Assembly (NCBI GenBank): GCA_910586865.1 | Contig: CAJUIY010000021.1 | Coordinates: 1 to 29,836, forward strand | Reading direction: 5' to 3' | Source of the DNA: an uncultured Bacilli bacterium | GTDB taxonomy: Bacteria; Bacillota_I; Bacilli_A; RF39; UBA660 | Length of the DNA: 29,836 nucleotides | In this document: positions 7,512-15,855 of the stretch, piece after piece | Position numbering within the stretch: position 1 is the stretch's first letter | How the letters are laid out: each line of letters opens with the position of its first letter | Position numbers and translations under genes: made by a program | Notes under the pieces: model-generated | Told to the model about the DNA's origin: nothing | The model's input: only the letters and a program-made list of their open reading frames with translations | Databases searched by the model: none

Positions 7512-8642
7512 TTATTTAGAACGAAAAGTTAATTGATAAGCACCAGTACTGACATCTCCTAATAAATTTCCATTAGAAGAAGACTTTTTCTCTCCTTTTT
7601 GTCTTCGGCAAGTTACATCTTGATTGGATACAAAGCCTGTCAAATCGTATGTTTCATTGCACTTTACTTCTTTTTCTGCTACAAAATAACGATGATCCGC
7701 AAGCATATAAGAATCAGAAACTAAAAAATAACGATACTTTGAAGTATTTTCCCAGCTACTTGTATCACTGTAAGTGGCATCTAAATGATAGTATTTTCCA
7801 TCAATATTAACTATATTCCAAACATGACCATGTGTATCATCAAGCACAGTAAAACTTTCTATTCCAACATGGTTCAATGCTATATTCATAAAATCTGTAT
7901 AACCGCCACAATCCATATAGTATTTACCAAAAACGGTAAGTGAAGTAATTTCTTTTTCCTCGGGATCCCATCGATATTCTGTATGGTCTATCAAATAATC
8001 ATATATCTTTTTTAATTTGTTTATGTCTGTATCCGTTTCTTTTACTAAACAATCAGCAACAAGCTCAATTCTCCTTCGTGATTGATTAAAAGAATTTACC
8101 TCTTCCTCGTTAAATTCAGAATATTCAAAATACTCTGCGTTTTCTTCCAAAACTTTATTTGCTTTTTTATCATATCTACCAAATCTAATTTTTAATGCCT
8201 GATTATATTGCATTTCTTCTGGAAGATTTTGACGTACTACTGTAATTAGATTATTATCTGGTATTTTCTCCCATTCAGTGTATCCATTAGGATACTTTTT
8301 TAAATTTTCTTGTTCAATTCGGTAATAATTAGATAGAATATTATTTCTAAAAACCCTTATCTTCCATCTATCTGATGGAGAAAGTTCCATACTAAAAATT
8401 TCAGCTTGTTCCTTTTTCCACTCCTTACTCCATACAATTCTATCGATACCTTGTGGACCATCAGTAATACAACTATCTGTAATATCTTTTAAAGCAGAAG
8501 CCGTATAAAACAAATTTTGAGAATCAGATTCTTTATATGCTGCAAAACATCCTATAGAACCCATTGCTAATAAACCATTGAATAGTATCATATTTTTATA
8601 CTTTATAAAAAAGTTCTTATTTATACTTCTTATTTTTAACAT
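7512..8642 (-). CDS. Membrane-anchored transglutaminase-like protein
   Basis: A 376-residue protein with an N-terminal hydrophobic anchor (about residues 19-35) and a transglutaminase-like cysteine-protease fold. The catalytic triad is readable as Cys245 in DCGGYTD, His273 in HGHVWNI and Asp288 in YYHLDATYSD. A motif YRYFLVSD near residue 305 is common in this family. Bacterial members are often proteases or peptidoglycan-associated peptidases rather than cross-linkers. The roughly 200 residues between anchor and triad are not recognisable. A Cys at residue 32 follows the anchor but does not make a convincing lipobox (SIGC). A good promoter at 8702-8730 precedes it. Substrate is unknown. Confidence 0.75.
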   Translation of the reverse strand: MLKIRSINKNFFIKYKNMILFNGLLAMGSIGCFAAYKESDSQNLFYTASALKDITDSCITDGPQGIDRIVWSKEWKKEQAEIFSMELSPSDRWKIRVFRNNILSNYYRIEQENLKKYPNGYTEWEKIPDNNLITVVRQNLPEEMQYNQALKIRFGRYDKKANKVLEENAEYFEYSEFNEEEVNSFNQSRRRIELVADCLVKETDTDINKLKKIYDYLIDHTEYRWDPEEKEITSLTVFGKYYMDCGGYTDFMNIALNHVGIESFTVLDDTHGHVWNIVNIDGKYYHLDATYSDTSSWENTSKYRYFLVSDSYMLADHRYFVAEKEVKCNETYDLTGFVSNQDVTCRRQKGEKKSSSNGNLLGDVSTGAYQLTFRSK

Positions 8643-8903
8643 TTCCTTTTTCCCCTTGTATGCATCAGATATTAAATAATCCCCCTCAAAAAATTGGTAC
8701 TATTGTATTACATTTATTCTAAAAAAGCAATATTTTCTCGTTACTATTTACGGTCACACGTCGTAATGTTGAAATTTTTTTCTAAACGCAATCCCTATCT
8801 AATAAAGGTTGTATTTACTTTTAGAATTGAGCCACCTGTTGTAATTTCTAAATTTCCACTTAAAACTGGACTTTTGGAAAAAAACATTCTTCTATCACAA
8901 GTT
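8643..8903. other. Intergenic region between nucleotidase and transglutaminase genes
   Basis: A spacer of 261 bases. It holds the promoter at 8702-8730 and a GGGGGATTATT stretch in the leader. A weak AT-rich inverted repeat (TTTCCA...TGGAAA, near 8857-8881) could end the upstream nucleotidase transcript. A + strand reading frame runs through 8694-8984, but I do not consider it coding. Confidence 0.5.
8702..8730 (-). promoter_or_regulatory. Sigma-A-type promoter of the transglutaminase gene
   Basis: TTGCTT (8730-8725) and TACAAT (8707-8702) on the - strand are separated by exactly 17 bases. The -10 differs from consensus at one position and the -35 at three. Confidence 0.55.
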
Positions 8904-9515
8904 TTATGCCTCTTCTTTCAACTCCCACACTTTATGATACAAATCTATCCAAGAAAATACCCTTACTATATTTTTTTCATCTAATGGATTATTAAAAGGT
9001 GTATTCATTAAGAAAGTATTAATTTTTCCACTATTTAACTCTAGACAAGTTTCTATTTTATCATCAATAAACAAATCTATCTTGTTTTCAAGACATACAG
9101 ATAATTTGTCGCTACATTCTGTTATCAATTTATGATATTTTATATTATTTTTATCCAAAAGTTTTTTACTGATTTGATAAGAGTTGCTAATTCTATCTCC
9201 TTTATTATTTCTAGCAGTAACAAATATAATTTGATTTCCTTCTTCTATTAGTTTGTCAATTACTTCTTTTGCGAAAGGTTTCATAGGAGCGTTTTCCAAC
9301 ACAAGAGAATGATATAAATCTTTAAAATCACTTGCTTGCTTTGCACTCCAGTTCATGCCTGCTTCTAAAGAACCTCCATTAATTATGGTATAAGCCTTAT
9401 TTTTATCAAGGGGCAACCTCCTCTTTAAAACCTCATAATCATATTTTTGAGCATATGCTAGTAAAAGTTCAGATGTATTTGTTAGTGTATCATCAATATC
9501 AATTCCTATTACCAT
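8904..9515 (-). CDS. HAD-family 5'-nucleotidase-like phosphatase
   Basis: A 203-residue haloacid dehalogenase-fold phosphatase of the 5'(3')-deoxyribonucleotidase (NT5C) type. HAD motif I is DIDDTLT (nucleophile Asp6, acid Asp8), motif II is IIFVTAR (Thr100), motif III is a Lys in the SDKLSV segment (near 137), and motif IV is DLFIDDK (Asp151-Asp152). Relatives remove phosphate from deoxynucleotides. The ATG directly follows the TAG of the HipA-GNAT gene, with GGAG inside that gene's end, so the two are translationally coupled. That pairing hints at a nucleotide-linked role for the upstream fusion, but this is inference. Confidence 0.8.
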   Translation of the reverse strand: MVIGIDIDDTLTNTSELLLAYAQKYDYEVLKRRLPLDKNKAYTIINGGSLEAGMNWSAKQASDFKDLYHSLVLENAPMKPFAKEVIDKLIEEGNQIIFVTARNNKGDRISNSYQISKKLLDKNNIKYHKLITECSDKLSVCLENKIDLFIDDKIETCLELNSGKINTFLMNTPFNNPLDEKNIVRVFSWIDLYHKVWELKEEA

Positions 9516-11255
9516 CTAATCAGTCTCCTTTTTCGTTTCTTTTTCCTTCCAATATAAGAATCTTAAAAATCCACTTTGCGTTGTTAAAGAAGTATATCGT
9601 TGAAACCCAAGTTTTTGAACAATTTTATTACTAGCTTCATTTTCAGGATGTACAGTTGAAATAATACCATCATATTCTAAATTTTCAAAATAATTCATAG
9701 TAAATTTTGCTAATTCTGTCATCACCTTTTTATTTCGATACTCTGGTAATACTAGGAAACCTCCTAATTCATAAATCTTTTTCTCTTTGGAAATATTTAA
9801 AATATGATAATATTCTTCTTCAATTTCTTTTGGACTAAATATTTGACTAATCCCTATTAATTTATCTTTATCATTATCATAGGCACCAAATAAAATGGAA
9901 TAATCCGTATCATAAAAACGATTCATTTGCTCTTCCGTCCAAGGAATCAAAAAATCATCTCTTTTTAGATTTTGAAATACCAGATGAATTAACTTACGAA
10001 CCTCTTTATCCTCTTGCTCATCAATCCTTTTATATGTATATTTACCATTACTGTTATCTCCATTACAAATTATTTCTTGTACTTCATGAATATTCTTTTC
10101 TAATTTGGAACAAATAGCATCCATTTCTTCCTCGCTCTTTACATTAATAAAATCTCTGTATTTTAGCAACAATTCTTTATATTCCTCTTTCAATAATAAT
10201 AATTGATGAATTTGATCACTAGATATTGAAATATCACTACAATATTCTAATACTCTTCTATGCGATAAATCATTTATCCCCATTTCTGATAATTCGTTAT
10301 CATAATCTAAATTCGTATCAGGACGATAAGTCAATAAAGACCTACCAGTATCAAAGATAGGAGCCACATCTAAAAACTTTAATGTTTCTACCTCTCTAAT
10401 CACTCCAGAATTTTTCAAATGTCTATCATGATTTGACATAATAACATCTAAAATAAACATCTTTTTTATCTTATTCTTTGCATCAACTATTCCCTCTTTT
10501 TTCAAAAATTGTATATATTGGTTAGATCTTTCTTCAAAAGAACCTTCCTTTCTAAAATGTACTAGTTCAATAGTTGGTATTAGCTCCGTATTTGGATTAA
10601 TAAAAGTCTCACATTCTGAAAAAAGAGAGGTCTTCTTTAAATCATTTGATTTTGAAATCGTATAATGGACATGATCTAATTTTAAAATTTCACATACTTT
10701 GGCAGCCATATACTCATTAATTGGTTCTGTCATCTTAAATGTATTACAACCTTTGTGTAATATTCTCTTATGTTCCTTATTGATACTCCAATACTTAAAA
10801 AGCTCTCCTCCTGTTGTAACATCTGGACTATATAAAGTATCAATATCACTATAATCATAATTTCTTTCTAAAGAAGTTAATGAAAGGAAAGTTGCTTGTT
10901 TAAAATCATTTTCAAAAAAATTCTTTTTTTCCCAAGATATATTTGATTGATAAGGTTTTATAAAATATTGATCTGATAAATTAAAACCATAAGAATATAA
11001 TAACTTATTTGAAGTTATTTCTAAGGCATCATATCTCTGATTTCTTTTATACCATGGACTATTTATTTGGTATCTTTCATTTAACCAGTTTGTAAATAAT
11101 CTTCTCATTTCTTTCTCGTCTTTTATCTTATGTAATATATAGGGTGCATATTCTAAATTACCAGAAAAGTCGATATTCATAATAGCAGAGGTATCTTCAT
11201 CCACTGAAAAATCAAATACCTTTTTATTTTTATTCATAAAAGAATATTTCCTCAT
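9516..11255 (-). CDS. HipA-like kinase fused to a GNAT acetyltransferase
   Basis: A 579-residue two-domain protein. Residues about 50-395 resemble a HipA-type Ser/Thr kinase as found in stand-alone clostridial proteins. An N-terminal segment with LSDQYFIKP and NFFEN is followed by a core with FKMTEPINEYMAAKV. The catalytic-loop motif is NHDRHLKN (275-282) and the metal-binding motif is FDTG (301-304). Residues about 408-575 form a GNAT domain, with the acetyl-CoA loop GGFLVLPEYRNKKVMTEL (498-515) and HPENEASNKIVQKLGF near 536-551. The frame is continuous through the junction. No HipB antitoxin is adjacent. AAAGGAGAG lies a little far from the ATG at 11255; Met7 is a possible alternative start. 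Substrates of both domains are unknown. Confidence 0.75.
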   Translation of the reverse strand: MRKYSFMNKNKKVFDFSVDEDTSAIMNIDFSGNLEYAPYILHKIKDEKEMRRLFTNWLNERYQINSPWYKRNQRYDALEITSNKLLYSYGFNLSDQYFIKPYQSNISWEKKNFFENDFKQATFLSLTSLERNYDYSDIDTLYSPDVTTGGELFKYWSINKEHKRILHKGCNTFKMTEPINEYMAAKVCEILKLDHVHYTISKSNDLKKTSLFSECETFINPNTELIPTIELVHFRKEGSFEERSNQYIQFLKKEGIVDAKNKIKKMFILDVIMSNHDRHLKNSGVIREVETLKFLDVAPIFDTGRSLLTYRPDTNLDYDNELSEMGINDLSHRRVLEYCSDISISSDQIHQLLLLKEEYKELLLKYRDFINVKSEEEMDAICSKLEKNIHEVQEIICNGDNSNGKYTYKRIDEQEDKEVRKLIHLVFQNLKRDDFLIPWTEEQMNRFYDTDYSILFGAYDNDKDKLIGISQIFSPKEIEEEYYHILNISKEKKIYELGGFLVLPEYRNKKVMTELAKFTMNYFENLEYDGIISTVHPENEASNKIVQKLGFQRYTSLTTQSGFLRFLYWKEKETKKETD

Positions 11256-11336
11256 GACTAGACACTCTCCTTTCGTTAGTTATATTATACTACAGATGGA
11301 TAAAAAATACTAATACTGAAATTTCTATTCCAAAAT

Positions 11337-11399
11337 AAAAAACTTCATCCAATTACTTATAATTCTATTGCTCATAGAACATCTTGTAAAAAGATGAAG
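11337..11399 (-). terminator. Multi-stem terminator after the carboxypeptidase gene
   Basis: On the - strand an outer stem CTTCATC (11399-11393) with GATGAAG (11349-11343) is followed by TTTTTT. Inside it TTCTAT and ATAGAA (11079-offset arms at 11374-11379 and 11063-offset at 11363-11368) form a small hairpin. A competing stem, CATCTT with AAGATG (11080-offset arms at 11091-11096 within the 11380-11396 segment), would break the outer stem. Termination is likely; switching is speculative. Confidence 0.6.
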
Positions 11400-11404
11400 A
11401 TTTT

Positions 11405-12652
11405 TTATATCACAATTCCCATGATACTATTTTTTATATTTTCAATTAATAATTCCATATAACTCAATTTTTTAATATTTGTCCTAGATACTAAATCGAC
11501 TTCATTTAATTTTTTATTTTTTTCTTTTACTGTAATAGTACCTAGTTTATCGCCTACTTTTATTGGTAATGTTAATTCATTCAATTTGATATCATAAGTA
11601 TATTCATGTTTATTCGTTGTTTTATCTTGAAGTATTCCCACATCATACTTTGGACTAATCTTTATTTTATCCTTATCTCCTTTATCAAATTTAATCTCTT
11701 TTACCACATCACTTTTTTTCTTTAAAATAGCAATTTTTTTGGTATTAAATCCATAATCCAGTAAGGACATTGCTTCACTATTTCTGACCTTACTATTTTC
11801 TTCACCTAAAACAATTGCAATTAAACGCATATTATCTTTCTTGGCAGTAGCTGCTAAACAGTATCCAGCAGCATCAGTATGCCCCGTTTTTAAACCGTCT
11901 GCTCCATCATAAAACCTGACAAGTTTATTGGTATTTACAAGCCAAAATTGATTTTCTGTATTTTGTCTTAAATAATCTTCATATACCGATGAGAAATCTA
12001 AAATTTTCTCATGCATTAATAAATTTCTAGCAATAATAGCCATATCATAGGCACTAGATACATGACCTTCTTCATCTAGCCCTGTACAATTTTTGAAAAC
12101 CGTATTTTTAAGACCTAATTCCTTTACTTTTTGATTCATTAATTCTACGAACTTTTGCTCTGTTCCTGCGATATATTCTGCCATAGCAAGAGTAGCATCA
12201 TTTCCACTGGCCATGGAGATTCCTTTAAAGAGGTCCTTTACACTCATTTTTTCTCCCTCTGTTAAATAAATCTGTGAGCCTCCCATACCAGCAGCATTTT
12301 TACTAACTGTAACAACATCTTCCCACTTGATTTTGCCACTTTCGATATGTTCTAAAATAATGGTTTGAGCTACCATTTTCGTCATAGAAGCTACGGCTAG
12401 TTGTTCATCCATATTCTTTTTATAAATAATTTCTCCAGTCGACTGTTCCATTAATACTCCAGCTTTTGCATTTGCGATTAACTCTTCCATACTCTTTGTA
12501 TTATCAGTTCCCTCTGTAGTTTGATTTTGTTCCTGTTTCTGGTTCTCACTTTGTTCTTGTTGTTGAACTTGCTCTTGTTGTTGCTCTTCTGCATAAACAT
12601 AATATGGAAATAACATTCCAAATACTAATAGTAAACAAATTAACTTCTTCAT
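11405..12652 (-). CDS. D-alanyl-D-alanine carboxypeptidase (PBP5/DacF-like)
   Basis: A 415-residue low-molecular-weight penicillin-binding protein (peptidase S11) that trims the terminal D-Ala of peptidoglycan stem peptides. The active-site motifs are complete: S89-M-T-K92, S149-G-N151 and K255-T-G257. A signal peptide covers residues 1-21 (cleavage after VYA), followed by a Gln/Glu-rich low-complexity linker (about 22-50). The C-terminal PBP5 domain begins near residue 310, and the last 20 residues are amphipathic, suiting membrane attachment. AGGAGG stands 5 nt before the ATG. B. subtilis dacF sits next to spoIIA; here a homologue lies about 5 kb from sigF. Whether it is DacF, DacA or DacB in role cannot be told. 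Confidence 0.9.
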   Translation of the reverse strand: MKKLICLLLVFGMLFPYYVYAEEQQQEQVQQQEQSENQKQEQNQTTEGTDNTKSMEELIANAKAGVLMEQSTGEIIYKKNMDEQLAVASMTKMVAQTIILEHIESGKIKWEDVVTVSKNAAGMGGSQIYLTEGEKMSVKDLFKGISMASGNDATLAMAEYIAGTEQKFVELMNQKVKELGLKNTVFKNCTGLDEEGHVSSAYDMAIIARNLLMHEKILDFSSVYEDYLRQNTENQFWLVNTNKLVRFYDGADGLKTGHTDAAGYCLAATAKKDNMRLIAIVLGEENSKVRNSEAMSLLDYGFNTKKIAILKKKSDVVKEIKFDKGDKDKIKISPKYDVGILQDKTTNKHEYTYDIKLNELTLPIKVGDKLGTITVKEKNKKLNEVDLVSRTNIKKLSYMELLIENIKNSIMGIVI

Positions 12653-12714
12653 ATTTTCCTCCTATTTTTTCTTATGTTATACTATTAAAAAATATACATA
12701 AATCGAGGATTTAA

Positions 12715-12723
12715 TGCTATGAT
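12715..12723 (+). promoter_or_regulatory. Extended -10 promoter of the VanY-like gene
   Basis: TGCTATGAT gives an extended -10 (TG-C-TATGAT), 20 bases before the ATG at 12743 and in the divergent gap from the other carboxypeptidase. No good -35 was found. Confidence 0.4.
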
Positions 12724-12742
12724 AGAAGTAGGTGAGGAATAA

Positions 12743-13615
12743 ATGAAATTAAAAAAAAGCGTAAAAATTACACTGATGTTATTGTCGATTATCCTATTAA
12801 TATTATTAACACTTTTATTATCAAATAAAATAAATAAGAACCAAAAAAAGGGTGGAGTGCAAAAATTGACAATAGAAGAAAAACTAAAGAGGAAATGTAA
12901 AAAACTTAATTATTGTTACTCTAATAATTTAGAAAGATATATCAATTATCAGAAAAAAAATACCAACTTAAAAATAGAAGATATCATAATAAGAGTAAAT
13001 TTAAATCTCGATAATAGTTTTTATACGAATACGAAAGAAACGCCATTCCTAAATAAAGAGTATATTTTAGTTAATAAATATTTAAGCTTAGGAGAAGATT
13101 ATATACCAGAAAATCTGGAAGAAATTCCAACCATCTATGCTAGAAGTGGTATGATGCTTGTAGATGTTGCAAAAGATGCGTTTATAAAAATGGCTCAAAA
13201 AGCAAAGGAAGAAAATCATCCCGTTCTAGCAATGTCTAGTTATCGAAGCTATGATTATCAAACAAATCTATATAAAAGATATGTGGCAAATGATGGTGTG
13301 GAAGCTGCTGATACCTATTCTGCCAGAGCTGGATTTTCAGAACATCAAACAGGGTTATGTGTCGATGTATACGATGGAAAAATAGACTACACTAACTTTG
13401 AAACATCAGAATCTTTTCAATGGATGCAAGAAAATGCTCATAAATATGGATTTATTTTACGGTTTCCTAAGGGAAAAGAACATATCACAGGATATCAGTA
13501 TGAATCATGGCATTACCGTTATGTTGGAGTTAAAATCGCAACTTATATTCATGAACATAATATCACCTTTGAAGAATATTATGCAAAATTTATTGAACCG
13601 AAATATCAAAACTAG
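12743..13615 (+). CDS. D,D-carboxypeptidase, VanY/LdcB-like (peptidase M15B)
   Basis: A 290-residue membrane-anchored zinc peptidase acting on peptidoglycan stem peptides. One transmembrane helix (about residues 8-27) is followed by a spacer and the M15B domain. Readable motifs are SSYRSYDYQTNLY (165-177), then GFSEHQTGLCVDV with zinc ligands His201 and Asp208, and ESWHYRYVG with catalytic Glu254 and zinc ligand His257. The ATG has TAGGTGAGG upstream. It is divergent from the PBP5-like gene, so two carboxypeptidases share one intergenic region. The 3' end overlaps the convergent uvsE by 26 bases. LdcB-type L,D-activity is an alternative to D,D-activity. Confidence 0.87.
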   Translation: MKLKKSVKITLMLLSIILLILLTLLLSNKINKNQKKGGVQKLTIEEKLKRKCKKLNYCYSNNLERYINYQKKNTNLKIEDIIIRVNLNLDNSFYTNTKETPFLNKEYILVNKYLSLGEDYIPENLEEIPTIYARSGMMLVDVAKDAFIKMAQKAKEENHPVLAMSSYRSYDYQTNLYKRYVANDGVEAADTYSARAGFSEHQTGLCVDVYDGKIDYTNFETSESFQWMQENAHKYGFILRFPKGKEHITGYQYESWHYRYVGVKIATYIHEHNITFEEYYAKFIEPKYQN

Positions 13616-14549
13616 TCTCATCCATAAAAAGATAGGAAGAAGCATACTTTAAATTTCTGACTAATCGAAACAAGGCTTCGTCCTTTTTCTTTGCCTCAAT
13701 CATAATATCCAAATTCTTAATAGAGCTATTTTTTTGTAAATGATTCAAAAAATCAAGAAAAGAATCCACATCAATATAATCATGATGAGAGCGAAACTCT
13801 TTCTTTATTTTACTTTTGGGAGAAGAAAAATGTATTTTAGGAGTCCTATCTTTCCATGTTTTAAATATCTCATCTATGTAACAAAACAAATTATCATCAT
13901 CCTCATGATTACATAGATAGTGATGATAATCTAAAACAATTGGAATATCTAATACTTGGTTTAAATATAAACAATCCTTAACAGTAAATACTTTATCATC
14001 ATTTTCAATTGCAATACATTTCTTTAAATAATCAGGTAAACGATTAAAATTATGAATAAGTCTTTTTAAAGAATTACTTTTTCCAAAAGCATTACTTCCA
14101 ATATGTAATATTAGAACTTTATCTTTTATTTTTAAGGCCTCTAATATTTGATAGTGATATTCTAAAGAATGAATGGTACTTTCAACAACTTCTTTTTTAG
14201 TACTATTTAAAACACAGAATTGATCAGGATGAAAATCCACTCTCATCTTACTTTCCTTAATAATTTGAGCAATTTTCATATAATAAGTTTGGTATTTTTT
14301 TATATAATCAAACTCTACTTCTTCTTTGGTAGCTAAAGGAATAATCTTAGAGGACAATCTATAAAAGTGAATATTATTTTTTTGATTATAAAGAAGTATT
14401 TTTTCAAGGTCTTCTAAGTTTGATTGAATAACACAATCTAGTTTCTCATAATCGTGTTCCTTCAAAAAATTAGTATAAGTATAAGTACTAGAGGAAGTAA
14501 CATGATTGAGTGTTTCTGCAACACATGCATAGCCAAGTCGAATTAACAT
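13590..14549 (-). CDS. uvsE: UV damage endonuclease
   Basis: A 319-residue TIM-barrel endonuclease of the UVDE family, which nicks DNA 5' of UV photoproducts. The N-terminus MLIRLGYACVAETLNHVT and the motifs RVDFHPDQFCVLNS, LHIGSNAFGK, AIENDDK, VLDYHHYLCNH, KIHFSSP and FRSHHDYID carry the His/Asp/Glu ligands of the three-metal site. The length is typical. B. subtilis has a homologue (YwjD/UvsE) linked to spore DNA repair, which fits this spore-former. AGGTGAT lies 7 nt before the ATG, and the gene follows the small membrane protein by 16 nt, at the end of the sortase cluster. Confidence 0.93.
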   Translation of the reverse strand: MLIRLGYACVAETLNHVTSSSTYTYTNFLKEHDYEKLDCVIQSNLEDLEKILLYNQKNNIHFYRLSSKIIPLATKEEVEFDYIKKYQTYYMKIAQIIKESKMRVDFHPDQFCVLNSTKKEVVESTIHSLEYHYQILEALKIKDKVLILHIGSNAFGKSNSLKRLIHNFNRLPDYLKKCIAIENDDKVFTVKDCLYLNQVLDIPIVLDYHHYLCNHEDDDNLFCYIDEIFKTWKDRTPKIHFSSPKSKIKKEFRSHHDYIDVDSFLDFLNHLQKNSSIKNLDIMIEAKKKDEALFRLVRNLKYASSYLFMDETSFDISVQ

Positions 14550-14565
14550 AAAAAATCACCTATTA

Positions 14566-15150
14566 TTAAGATGACTTTTTATCTAATTTATATTCTAAAA
14601 ACTTATACAAATAGTAAAGACAGGTATACTCTACCCAAAAAGAAAAGATTAAATTGCTGATTTGAATAAAGGCCAGTAAAGTATCATTTTGGTATAATTC
14701 TTTCGCTACAGATAAATCAAGATGGTTTGAAATAGCTAATGCTGCTACACACATAAAACATAGATATAGAATAGATAAAGCGATAGAATTGATAATTCTT
14801 TTGGATTTAGACATTTTATTGGATAATATCGTAACAATAAGAGCTCCTGTTGTAATCATCATCATAAAGAAGTAGGTAACCATAGATGGAAAATAAAGAT
14901 AACTTAAAAATACCTTAATAAAACTGTCAATACAATATAAGGCATAACTATGATAAGAAATAGCAATCCCTATTAGAAATCCAAGACATAGAATAGAAGA
15001 TGCTATCTTTACTATTTTGTTATTTTTCTTAATATTTAAAACCGTAAATAAAAATAGAAGTACACTTAAGATAAAAATTTCGATTCCTAAAAATGAGGAT
15101 GTAATATACTTAAAGATATAGCCTAATTTATCAAATATTGTTAATTCCAA
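14566..15150 (-). CDS. Small polytopic membrane protein, function unknown
   Basis: A 194-residue protein with about five membrane segments (roughly residues 18-40, 46-68, 86-110, 120-143, 158-180) and a Lys-rich C-terminus. I do not recognise its family. It starts with TTG at 15150, supported by a strong AAAGGAGGT 7 nt upstream; that site begins directly after the sortase stop codon. Its tight placement behind the sortase suggests co-expression with the surface-protein genes, perhaps for their assembly or export, but nothing in the sequence proves this. Confidence 0.65.
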   Translation of the reverse strand: MELTIFDKLGYIFKYITSSFLGIEIFILSVLLFLFTVLNIKKNNKIVKIASSILCLGFLIGIAISYHSYALYCIDSFIKVFLSYLYFPSMVTYFFMMMITTGALIVTILSNKMSKSKRIINSIALSILYLCFMCVAALAISNHLDLSVAKELYQNDTLLAFIQISNLIFSFWVEYTCLYYLYKFLEYKLDKKSS

Positions 15151-15165
15151 CTCTATTACCTCCTT

Positions 15166-15855
15166 TTATTCTTGTTCTAAAATATAAACAGTTTGTTCCG
15201 TATCGCTATCTTTGGTACAAGTAATTAGTGTAAGGGTTGTTTTATCGGGATTTCTATTTATCTTTACCGTTCCATTTTTAGGTACATTATAGATATTAAC
15301 TAAACGATATCGATAGACATTACCATGATAAGTTACATAAGCCTCATTGCCAATATTTAGGCGATATAAATAGGCAAAAAAAGAAATGTAGGCATCCCCC
15401 GAATGAGCAATTAAAATCAGATTGCCTCCAGGAACGTCTGGCATAGAAGAACCACCAACAACACTGACATTATAACTGATATTATTGTATCTTGAATCGG
15501 TTCCATAGAATCCTCTTTTTAACCCAATCCTAGGAATTTCTAGTACTCCCAAATATTTGCTATAATCTACTTTTTTTTCTTTCACAGGAGGAGAATCTGA
15601 TTTTACTTCATTTGGAGGTGGAGTATCTTTCTTTACTTCCTCCACATTAGGAACATATTCAATAGATTCTTCGATATCATTATCTTCCATAAAGGATAAC
15701 TGCATATTGGAAAACACTTCTCTTTTTAACTTAAGGATATGATTATAAGAAAGTAAGATTCCTCCTAAAATAATAAGCAAAAAGCCAAATAAACATATAT
15801 GACTTTTTTTTAATTTCATCTTAAATTTCTTGTTTTTTTGGCTTGACATTTGCAT
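15166..15855 (-). CDS. Sortase lacking the canonical arginine
   Basis: A 229-residue sortase, a membrane-bound transpeptidase that joins surface proteins to the wall or to each other. One N-terminal membrane helix (about 17-37) and a Pro/Lys/Glu-rich linker (65-97) precede the catalytic domain, which starts at YLGVLEIPRIGL. Catalytic His151 is in LIAHSG and Cys213 in TLTLITC. Sortases normally carry an Arg some 8-13 residues after the Cys; here the tail reads TKDSDTEQTVYILEQE, with no Arg after Cys213 and Gln221 near the expected place. The gene overlaps the upstream surface-protein gene by 35 bases if it starts at 15855 (GGAG upstream). A Met at 15819 would remove the overlap but has a weak ribosome site. 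Confidence 0.85.
   Translation of the reverse strand: MQMSSQKNKKFKMKLKKSHICLFGFLLIILGGILLSYNHILKLKREVFSNMQLSFMEDNDIEESIEYVPNVEEVKKDTPPPNEVKSDSPPVKEKKVDYSKYLGVLEIPRIGLKRGFYGTDSRYNNISYNVSVVGGSSMPDVPGGNLILIAHSGDAYISFFAYLYRLNIGNEAYVTYHGNVYRYRLVNIYNVPKNGTVKINRNPDKTTLTLITCTKDSDTEQTVYILEQE

Noticed and set aside
8520..8560. Possible lipobox (SIGC) in the transglutaminase-like protein
   Set aside because: Position -3 is Ser rather than Leu/Val/Ile and the preceding segment fits a simple membrane anchor better.
8694..8984. A + strand open frame of 96 codons
   Set aside because: It covers the promoter of the transglutaminase gene and the end of the HAD gene on the other strand, has no ribosome site and a composition unlike its neighbours.
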